Origin: JAKAGZ01 sp964412105
GTDB lineage: Bacteria > Bacteroidota > Ignavibacteria > Ignavibacteriales > Ignavibacteriaceae
Direction of reading: 5' to 3'
DNA: 64,000 nt
Assembly (NCBI GenBank): GCA_964412105.1
Contig: CAYPNM010000004.1
Location: 59,157-123,156 of the forward strand
Below are positions 47,001-52,650 of this stretch, piece after piece. The translations under genes were made by a program, and so were the position numbers. Positions within the stretch are counted from its first letter, which is position 1. Each line of letters starts with the position of its first letter. Below the pieces are notes generated by a model. It was not told where the DNA came from. It saw only the letters and a list, made by a program, of their open reading frames with translations, and ran no database searches.

Positions 47001-48012
47001 AATAGTTTTTAGTAGAATAAGGATGGAAATATCTCTTTATTGTATGACTTGTTGTATCATAATCCCAGAAGCTGTTTCCCCTTCCATAAAAAAGTATGTA
47101 ATCGGAATCATCAAATTTACCGTCATCCTGTCCTACTACCATAATTGCATTTTCCTGCAAATCCGAGGGTCTGGGTGTATTGAAATTTTCCGGAAGTACC
47201 ATTCCTCCATTATTATAAATCTTGATTGTTCTGGGATCCAGACTATTTACATCAAAACCATATGAGCTCATCATTGATTTTGTAATTTTATATATGCCTT
47301 CTTCATTTGTTTCGATCCGTACCCAACTACCTGTTGCCAGAACGCTGTTGAATACACCTTTCTTCAATCTAGCATTACTATTTGTCCAATATTTTGCGAC
47401 AGAATAATTAACGAGACCATTTTGCAGAAGACTACTGGCCGGTTTTGATGAGTATGTTTGTGATTGTGAAAAATTGACTTGAAAGATTATTTTAGTATAA
47501 AGCTGAATCTTATTCTGACCTTCATAAAACTTAACCGGTGAGATTATAATTTGTTGCGTCGGAACATTTCTCGAAAGACCATACTTCCCAAATGAAACCA
47601 GATCATTAGAATTATTGTATTTCAAATAATTATCATTTATTTCATAAATGTCATTATCTATTCCCTTATAGCTGGTTGGTTTTGGAATTGGAATAATCTT
47701 CCCTTTGATTTCTTTAAAAGTTGAACTCAACACTTCTATTGTGTTTCCATATTCGGAAGGGACTCCAATATTCATCAATCGCACCGGTACAGCTGGTGCT
47801 CCCCATTGATTATAATTTGGTATATATCCGTTTATAAGGCCCACATTTATATAGTTTTCGCTATTTATTGGTAAAATTATCGAATCGGAGTAACTGGGGG
47901 TGTATTGTATCACTAGTGAATTTCTATCGGATGATATAATCTTTATATCACTTTGTGAAAAGACAGGTATACTGAATGCTAAAACTAAAATTACCGAGAT
48001 TTTGCTTTTCAT
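44026..48012 (-). CDS. porU: Type IX secretion C-terminal signal peptidase/sortase, PorU-like (C25 family)
   Basis: 1328 aa with a signal peptide. The gingipain-like C25 peptidase domain has catalytic His near residue 838 in NFIGHGSPSQW and catalytic Cys near residue 873 in TAATCDFGYYD. The long N-terminal part (~600 residues) includes the strand-rich prodomain typical of PorU. The C terminus has an Ig-like sorting-type domain (YNYPDPFSSNTTFTFQQ, PIANGTYLYKIIV). PorU removes the C-terminal signal of type IX cargo and attaches it to lipopolysaccharide. Confidence 0.93.
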   Translation of the reverse strand: MKSKISVILVLAFSIPVFSQSDIKIISSDRNSLVIQYTPSYSDSIILPINSENYINVGLINGYIPNYNQWGAPAVPVRLMNIGVPSEYGNTIEVLSSTFKEIKGKIIPIPKPTSYKGIDNDIYEINDNYLKYNNSNDLVSFGKYGLSRNVPTQQIIISPVKFYEGQNKIQLYTKIIFQVNFSQSQTYSSKPASSLLQNGLVNYSVAKYWTNSNARLKKGVFNSVLATGSWVRIETNEEGIYKITKSMMSSYGFDVNSLDPRTIKIYNNGGMVLPENFNTPRPSDLQENAIMVVGQDDGKFDDSDYILFYGRGNSFWDYDTTSHTIKRYFHPYSTKNYYWITVGGAFGKRIQGKPSLNTSTNYVQQSTKAFASIEDDKQKVGPTGREYVGDAFTPSSKSYTYTNKLDGRLSTSPINYTIRFINASPDNLGLLVQENSSTILSQYVFGYGAADYELGYAYIYTASFNGVLPENRSVLQFNVTPGSSTSIGYLDYVEINYERDLNATSDKLVFFSKDTTATIEYDLGGFSSSNIQVFDVTDYANVKLVSNPILQSGGDYSFQSSEVAGKVSHYVAVGSGNYITPSNPVSEPNSNLHGISTGAKFIIITNKDFIPAANRLKTYRETQAKIKMSTIVVDVQQIFNEFSGGLLDVSAIRDFIKYAFDNWQIKPEYVLFFGKGTYDYKNVEGHNNNFVPVYETQESLYEINSYSSDDFFVNVSGNDSFVDLAAGRITVQTADEANSAVDKIINYETNSATGTWRNLLTLIADDGYTGINNTYEGPEHTAPSETLANTIIPASFDLNKIYMAAYPVVITAAGRRMPTVNTAIEDAMNNGTAIINFIGHGSPSQWAQEDVFDQATTIPLLHNSDYFFVTAATCDFGYYDMTNSTSSAEELLLLKNSGCIGSFTATRLVYSSLNHILMYEFFNDLLNAGRDSLNLMFPIGKALFAAKQIYNDVNAQKYQIIGDPTLRLNLPEYTANIDSVDGKLISSISPNVQVQALSNTRINGTILHPDSTSWSDFNGEGILKVFDSQYSVPLAQIGNYPMVVPGGVIFNGRISVSGGKFSTNFVVPKDISYANQNGKIIMYYYNSSEDGLGFTNKIIVGGTDSTAVNDGSGPNIEIYFDNVAYGSAALINPNSTLIVKLSDKTGLNTTGTGVGHKCVGILNGDENNPIDFTNYFTSDINSEGKSGEINYAFNNLASGNYDLVVKAWDVFNNFSSAEANFSVVSDSELVIRDVYNYPDPFSSNTTFTFQQNLNKLLDVKIRVYTVAGRLIRQIKAMNVSDRFVRIPWDGRDQDGSPIANGTYLYKIIVRTVDGSYSKSVLGKMAVIR

Positions 48013-48070
48013 CTGGACCTAATTTATGAACCTGATAACATTGTTACAGAAATATGAGATTTCCTAATTC

Positions 48071-48097
48071 TGTAGCAAATTCTTTATTTGTAGCAAA
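48071..48097 (-). promoter_or_regulatory. Pair of direct 9-base repeats upstream of porU
   Basis: On the minus strand TTTGCTACA occurs twice with an 18-base period (48097-48089 and 48079-48071), 60-85 bases before the porU start. The spacing of about two helical turns would suit binding of a dimeric regulator. No match to a known operator. Confidence 0.25.
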
Positions 48098-48173
48098 ATC
48101 CCTGTTATTCCTCCTAAAAGATTATGTTAAATTTACTCAGTTTCGAGCTAAATAGTCAAGTTTAGCGCAGATT

Positions 48174-48605
48174 TTAAATCCCGCTGCACAATTCTTCAGC
48201 GGTTGGGAAATTATAGTATGGCAAATCTCTTTCTAAGCCAATTTTCCTATTTTTATCCACAAGCACGATTTTTCTTTTATTAAACCCGAAAATATTAAGT
48301 GCCTTAAACTTCCTGCTTATTTCCTTATTTTTATCAAATAAGATTGGAAATCGAATCTCCTTATCATCACAAAATATCTTGTGCGATTTTATACTTTCAA
48401 TATTTATACCAATTACTTTTATGCCCCTTTTCAAAAACAAATCTTCTCGAATCTGATAATTCTGTAGTTGTTTTGAGCAAATTCTAGAATTATCCTTTGG
48501 GTAAAAAACCAGCAGGACATTTTTGTCCAGATTTTCATAGAGATCAAATAAATTACCATATTGATCCTTTAATCTAAAATTATCAACATCTTCACCTATC
48601 ATCAT
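48174..48605 (-). CDS. Peroxiredoxin, BCP/AhpC-type
   Basis: 143 aa thioredoxin-fold protein. The peroxidatic site follows the P-x3-(T/S)-x2-C pattern: FYPKDNSRICSKQLQNYQ, with Cys near residue 43. Bacterioferritin comigratory proteins usually read TPGCT here, so this copy is divergent but keeps the catalytic Pro, Ser and Cys. No resolving Cys five residues later is present, and the protein is likely a 1-Cys type. It overlaps the HD gene by four bases. Confidence 0.82.
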   Translation of the reverse strand: MMIGEDVDNFRLKDQYGNLFDLYENLDKNVLLVFYPKDNSRICSKQLQNYQIREDLFLKRGIKVIGINIESIKSHKIFCDDKEIRFPILFDKNKEISRKFKALNIFGFNKRKIVLVDKNRKIGLERDLPYYNFPTAEELCSGI

Positions 48606-49168
48606 AAACCCAATTCATCTTTATTCTCTTTCATCGCTTCAATACAAAACAGGATATGTTCTTCGAGTGGAATACCAAGTTCTTCGGCACCAGCAAATAT
48701 ATCTTCCCTGCTTACAGATTTAGCAAAAGCCTTATCTTTCAATTTCTTCTTGACAGATTTCACCTCAACTTCAGTTATAGTTTTATTAGGACGAACGTAA
48801 GTAACAGCAGTAAGAAATCCCGCCAATTCATCACAGGCAAATAGAACTTTTTTAAGTTGTGTATCCCTTGTTTCACCAGAATAATTGGCGTGTGATAATA
48901 TTGATTTGCGAAATTCTTCATCAAATCCTTTTTCTTTTAATATTTCTGATCCCTTAAAGGGATGCTCCTGTTCAGTCGGATACATCTCATAATCAAAGTC
49001 ATGTAGCAGAGCTACACACCCCCAGTAATTCTCATCTTCATTAAATTTTTTCGCATATGCTCTTACACAGGTTTCAACGGCATAAGCATGCTTCAATAAA
49101 CTATCGCTTTTCGTGTACTCTTTCAAAACAGACAGGCAATATTCTCTGTTCCTTGATTGGTCTTCCAT
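48602..49168 (-). CDS. HD-domain phosphohydrolase-like protein
   Basis: 188 aa. The HD signature is visible: LLKHAYAVETCVRAY (first His), ALLHDFDYE (His-Asp near residue 50), EHPFKGSEIL and ILSHANYSGE (later His), then a conserved Asp in FACDELAGFL. This matches the HDIG-type hydrolases common in anaerobes and Bacteroidota, which act on phosphoesters of nucleotides or related molecules. The substrate is unknown. Confidence 0.82.
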   Translation of the reverse strand: MEDQSRNREYCLSVLKEYTKSDSLLKHAYAVETCVRAYAKKFNEDENYWGCVALLHDFDYEMYPTEQEHPFKGSEILKEKGFDEEFRKSILSHANYSGETRDTQLKKVLFACDELAGFLTAVTYVRPNKTITEVEVKSVKKKLKDKAFAKSVSREDIFAGAEELGIPLEEHILFCIEAMKENKDELGL

Positions 49169-49191
49169 TTTATTCCTTTAAATTATTAAAG

Positions 49192-49839
49192 TTATTTTTC
49201 TACCGGATTAAAGGAAGGACAAAATTTTCCCAATATACACTGCAAACACTTAGGCCGGTTTGCAATACAAATATTCCTGCCATGTGTTGCTAAATAATGA
49301 GAAGAATTTATCCAGTCCTTCTCAGGTAAGAGTTCTTTTAATCTAAGTTCTATTTTTTCGGGATCATTCGATTTAATAAAGCCGAGCAGATTTGACAATC
49401 TCTTAACATGCGTATCAACAGCAATTGCCGGGATGGCAAACCCGTTGCCAGCAACTACCGATGCGGTTTTTCTTCCCACTCCAGGTAAATTGTTCAATGC
49501 ATTAAAATTTGCCGGAACTTTTCCATTATATTTTTCCAAAAGTACTTTGCAGCAGTTTTTTATATTTCTGGCTTTATTGCGATAAAATCCGGTCGAGTAA
49601 ATATCTTCCTCAAGTTCACGAATTGAGATCCTCAAAAAATCTTCGGGCTGTTTATATTTTTTGTAAAGGTTTTTTGTAACACTATTTACTCTTTCATCTG
49701 TACATTGGGCAGAAAGTATTGTTGAAATTAAAAGTTGAAAAGGGTTGCTATGATTTAAGGCGCATTTTACTTCGGGATATTCTTTTTTTAACAAATTAAA
49801 TATTTTTTTAGCAAAAGCTTTATCAGATATTGATGTCAT
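49192..49839 (-). CDS. nth: Endonuclease III (DNA glycosylase/AP lyase)
   Basis: 215 aa, usual length. The helix-hairpin-helix with catalytic Lys reads LPGVGRKTASVV near residue 120 and the catalytic Asp lies in AIAVDTHVKRLSN. The 4Fe-4S cluster ligands follow Cys-x6-Cys-x2-Cys-x5-Cys in CIANRPKCLQCILGKFC. It removes oxidised pyrimidines in base excision repair. The start overlaps the ferredoxin gene by 17 bases. Confidence 0.95.
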   Translation of the reverse strand: MTSISDKAFAKKIFNLLKKEYPEVKCALNHSNPFQLLISTILSAQCTDERVNSVTKNLYKKYKQPEDFLRISIRELEEDIYSTGFYRNKARNIKNCCKVLLEKYNGKVPANFNALNNLPGVGRKTASVVAGNGFAIPAIAVDTHVKRLSNLLGFIKSNDPEKIELRLKELLPEKDWINSSHYLATHGRNICIANRPKCLQCILGKFCPSFNPVEK

Positions 49840-50167
49840 CTTTGTGAAATCGTTTATCTTTTATAAAAAGTCTTTCAACCGGTTTATTGTTTAATATGTG
49901 GCTCTGAATTATTTCTTCAACATCAGTTAAAGTTACACCTCCATACCAGATTTGTTCAGGGTAGATCAGAACAGTCACGCCATATTCACAAGCGTCGAGG
50001 CAACCTGCAGAATTAGCGCGAACTTCCGGACTCAATCCAAGTTCTTTCAATCTTTTCTTAAATAATGCTCGGATTTCAAGACTGCCTTTGTCCTGGCAAC
50101 ATCCTTTGGGATGTCCATCTGGTCTTTTATTTTCGCAGACGAATATGTGTTTTACAAATCTTTTCAT
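49823..50167 (-). CDS. Thioredoxin-like 2Fe-2S ferredoxin
   Basis: 114 aa. The four cluster cysteines lie in FVCENKRPDGHPKGCC (first pair) and GCLDACEYG (second pair, Cys-x3-Cys), the layout of the stand-alone (2Fe-2S) ferredoxins of the NuoE/Aquifex Fd4 type. C-terminal IWYGGVTLTDVEEIIQSHI completes the thioredoxin-like fold. It overlaps the nth start. Electron-transfer partner unknown. Confidence 0.88.
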   Translation of the reverse strand: MKRFVKHIFVCENKRPDGHPKGCCQDKGSLEIRALFKKRLKELGLSPEVRANSAGCLDACEYGVTVLIYPEQIWYGGVTLTDVEEIIQSHILNNKPVERLFIKDKRFHKDDINI

Positions 50168-50227
50168 TTCATATAATCCGAAAGCTAAAAATAATAATTT
50201 TGAACGGAAATTATAGGTAAGAAGTTA

Positions 50228-50256
50228 TAGCGCGCAAGGGATTCTTTCGAAAGAAT
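50228..50256. repeat. Partial copy of the tRNA-Glu 3' end plus a 16-base palindrome
   Basis: TAGCGCGCAAGGGATTC at 50228-50244 matches 15 of 17 bases of the tRNA-Glu 3' end at 50271-50287 (TAGCGCGTACGGGATTC), in the same orientation and 43 bases away. Directly overlapping it is a perfect palindrome, ATTCTTTCGAAAGAAT (50241-50256). The partial copy looks like an attachment-site-type duplication or a decayed tRNA end; the palindrome could act as a weak transcript end. Confidence 0.5.
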
Positions 50257-50270
50257 GCTTTGATATGTAG

Positions 50271-50344
50271 TAGCGCGTACGGGATTCGAACCCGTGATCT
50301 CCGCCTTGAGAGGGCGGCGTCCTAAGCCACTAGACGAACGCGCC
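50271..50344 (-). tRNA. tRNA-Glu (anticodon CUC)
   Basis: A 73- to 74-base cloverleaf on the minus strand. The acceptor stem pairs GGCGCGT with ACGCGCT (with a G-U first pair). The D arm contains GTCTAGTGGCTTAGGAC, the anticodon stem CCGCC/GGCGG encloses loop CTCTCAA with anticodon CTC, and the T arm has TTCGAAT. No CCA is encoded. The anticodon reads GAG. Confidence 0.93.
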
Positions 50345-50440
50345 TATGTATAATTTATCCAACTAAGATAATAATATCTGCTTTTATGCACAATTGTGGG
50401 TAAATATCGAAGCCTCAAAATCAGTTCATAAATATAATAT

Positions 50441-50474
50441 AAAAAAAAACCGGACACAGGGGTATGTCCGGTTT
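50441..50474 (-). terminator. Rho-independent terminator downstream of tRNA-Gln
   Basis: A perfect 10-bp stem (AAACCGGACA 50447-50456 with TGTCCGGTTT 50465-50474) and 8-base loop, followed on the minus strand by a run of nine T. It closes the transcript coming from tRNA-Gln and the structured region between. Confidence 0.9.
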
Positions 50475-50590
50475 CACTGCATAAATGTCTCCGGGCAGGG
50501 GAGAACCCTGAGACTGCAGCATTTTTTGCTTATTCCTATTGCCTATTTGTCTTTCAGGGGGCTGAATAAGCAAAAACCATCATTTTATTC
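50441..50590 (-). ncRNA. Candidate structured non-coding RNA ending in the terminator
   Basis: Between tRNA-Gln and the terminator lies non-coding sequence rich in complementarity. A 13-bp inverted repeat (50523-50535 with 50564-50576) has in its 28-base loop a segment (50549-50559) that pairs over 9 bp, with a 2-base bulge, with 50506-50514 outside the loop. This gives either a pseudoknot or two alternative folds. A third hairpin (CTGCA/TGCAG with TCTC/GAGA inside) follows, then the terminator stem. A TATATTT box lies near 50595-50601. I looked for signal-recognition-particle, tmRNA and RNase P signatures and found none; a 6S-like RNA or a leader element is possible but unproven. Confidence 0.4.
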
Positions 50591-50749
50591 TAAATATAGA
50601 ACGCGAAAATTACATTTATCCCAACACAAAACGCCCTACAGAAGTTCCCGACCTAAAAAATATTTTTTGTGCTGAAATTCAGTCCAAGTGGGCATTTATT
50701 TAAGTATTAATAATCCCCTAATCTTCTGGCAAAGCCTATTTTTATATTG
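50591..50749. other. Spacer between the ncRNA candidate and tRNA-Gln
   Basis: AT-rich, with no gene or strong hairpin seen. A Gln-distal promoter for the ncRNA candidate could lie here. The 93-codon plus-strand frame that covers 50394-50675 crosses the terminator and is not considered a gene. Confidence 0.4.
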
Positions 50750-50822
50750 TTGTCCCGTCAGGGCTCGAACCTGAACTCTTCTGATCCAGAGTCAGACGTG
50801 TTGCCAATTACACCACGGGACA
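50750..50822 (-). tRNA. tRNA-Gln (anticodon CUG)
   Basis: A 73-base cloverleaf on the minus strand. The acceptor stem pairs TGTCCCG with CGGGACA (the U1-A72 pair is typical of tRNA-Gln). The anticodon stem TCTGA/TCAGA encloses loop CTCTGGA with anticodon CTG, and the T arm has GGTTCGAGCC. No CCA is encoded. It reads CAG. Confidence 0.93.
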
Positions 50823-50953
50823 TTGTTTATTGCTCAAAATTAAAGATCAAATGTTAAAGTTCAAAATATTACTGCCTGTTTTTAAGCAAAATTACCTATA
50901 ATCAAATGCTCGTTGAAAGTTACTTAGAGAAATAAATCTCTAATCAGAGAACC

Positions 50954-52591
50954 TCATACAGCCTTTTCCAATTCCTTTGAAGACAGGTGAGTAAGCCACT
51001 CTTCACTTTCTCCTCTCATAATTTTTTCCACTTTCCGGATAAGAATATCCAGTTGATCTCGAGTTAGAGTCTTATTGAATTCATAATGAAGATTTTCCAG
51101 TTCGTTGAGTATTATTGTGCTATCGGTTATAATTTTTTTGTAGTCTCTATGAGTTTTTATAGCGGTTACAGTGGCACCCAATGCCGGCAGTAGCAAAACT
51201 GAGAGGATCAATATATTATCAAGAGCCTGAAGATGAATAGTAAAGATGATGTGAACAACAGCAATCAACATTGCCAGATAAAAAATTAGTTCTTCTAATA
51301 ATTTGAGCACTTCATTTTTATTCCAGATTTTTTTAATTCTTCTTTTATGATAATCGATTTGGGAGTTAATCCAAACTTGTCTTATATAGTCTTTGAAAAT
51401 TTGGACATTACTTGTTGGGTTAATATTTATTTTAGGAATTTTTGATAAAATGTGCTCTAATATTAAGATCATCCAACTGTTTTGTGCATAAGTACTTTTG
51501 ATATGTCGTAAATATTGAGGGGGAGATATCATTATTCCGCAAAGAGTTAATATAATATCAGTTCTAAGATGTTCTGCTAAAAATCTGTTTTCTACATAAT
51601 TACGATGAGTTGCACGCTTGTGTGAGAAAAAAATTAGAAGACTGATTATAAGAAGGAAAAAGAATTCTATTATAAAAATGAATTTAGGGATATGGTTATA
51701 AAATATTTCACCATATCCGACCGCAGACACCGATAGAAAGGACAGTCCATAAACCAGCAAGCCAATATACTGATACCATTTTTGATTTTTGATAGCAAAG
51801 ATTTCCGAATGCGTATAATATGGTAGGAGGAGTTCTTTAACTATTGTTTTATTATGCTCCGGAAGATTGTATTGTTCGCCCGTTTCTTTTTTACTAAAAA
51901 ATAGTTTTGAATTTTTCTCAGCACACTTCATCCATAGATTATCATCAGCGTTAAATGAATTAAACTTGTCAATTTGTTTAAATAAATCTTTATCTAATCC
52001 GTTTCCTTCTATAGATTTTATTTCCCGGGGTGAATGTGGATTAATAATAAATATCGGACATCCAATGGATCTCGCATATTGCACGATACTCGCAGTACCA
52101 CCTTTACCTCTTGATGGCAGCTCATCCCAAATAGCAATTAATATATCAGAGTGATTTACAATATATCTACCGGCATCTTCATATGCCTGTTCTTTTGCTT
52201 CGGTTAAAAGATCATTTGGTATATTTCCTTTTAAAGGCTCTATGTTCAATGTAATCTGATAATTGGCTTTACTTATAAGAGTTTCAAATTCCTTTTTTGA
52301 ATCTTCTGATTGAAAATCTTCTAAGTATTCCTCCTTGCAAAGGGGAAGTATTACTTTTAATATAGCACCGTCATATTTTAAAACTTCTTCCGCTACCAAA
52401 CGGTCCGATCCTTCCGCCAGAGGCGATAAAACTCTTGGAAGAACATTTGTATACGCCGATGCATGAAAATTATCAAGAATTTTATCGATTACATTTTTAA
52501 CACTATTACGCAAACCCTCAACCTTTTCCAGATTTCTGTGTCCAGTAACGCCAATCGTAAGACGAAAAGGGATTGGATCTGGTTTGTTCAT
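50954..52591 (-). CDS. SLOG-like nucleotide-sensor domain fused to a four-helix membrane (SLATT-like) region
   Basis: 545 aa. Residues 1-200 form a Rossmann-like domain resembling SLOG: LTIGVTGHRNL at the N terminus, SPLAEGSDRLVAEE near 57-70, VILPLCKEEYLEDF near 82-95, HSDILIAIWDELPSRGKGGT near 147-166 and GCPIFIINPHSP. SLOG domains bind nucleotide or NAD-derived ligands. Residues ~270-330 and ~430-475 contain two pairs of membrane helices separated by a charged segment, like SLATT/DUF4231-type predicted pore-forming effectors. No peptidase or nuclease motif. It is the last gene of the island, 60 bases after the ClpA-like gene. A ligand-gated membrane effector is the favoured inference. Confidence 0.75.
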   Translation of the reverse strand: MNKPDPIPFRLTIGVTGHRNLEKVEGLRNSVKNVIDKILDNFHASAYTNVLPRVLSPLAEGSDRLVAEEVLKYDGAILKVILPLCKEEYLEDFQSEDSKKEFETLISKANYQITLNIEPLKGNIPNDLLTEAKEQAYEDAGRYIVNHSDILIAIWDELPSRGKGGTASIVQYARSIGCPIFIINPHSPREIKSIEGNGLDKDLFKQIDKFNSFNADDNLWMKCAEKNSKLFFSKKETGEQYNLPEHNKTIVKELLLPYYTHSEIFAIKNQKWYQYIGLLVYGLSFLSVSAVGYGEIFYNHIPKFIFIIEFFFLLIISLLIFFSHKRATHRNYVENRFLAEHLRTDIILTLCGIMISPPQYLRHIKSTYAQNSWMILILEHILSKIPKININPTSNVQIFKDYIRQVWINSQIDYHKRRIKKIWNKNEVLKLLEELIFYLAMLIAVVHIIFTIHLQALDNILILSVLLLPALGATVTAIKTHRDYKKIITDSTIILNELENLHYEFNKTLTRDQLDILIRKVEKIMRGESEEWLTHLSSKELEKAV

Positions 52592-52650
52592 TCAATACCT
52601 CACAAACGTCCTTGCATTTATTAAATACGCAAAAGCTTTAAATAATATTA

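Noticed and set aside
48013..48173. Strong promoter upstream of porU
   Set aside because: No -35/-10 pair with proper spacing could be identified; only the 9-base direct repeats were kept, at low confidence.
50394..50675. 93-codon plus-strand frame beside the tRNAs
   Set aside because: Starts with TTG, runs through a strong terminator and the structured region; composition unlike a protein.
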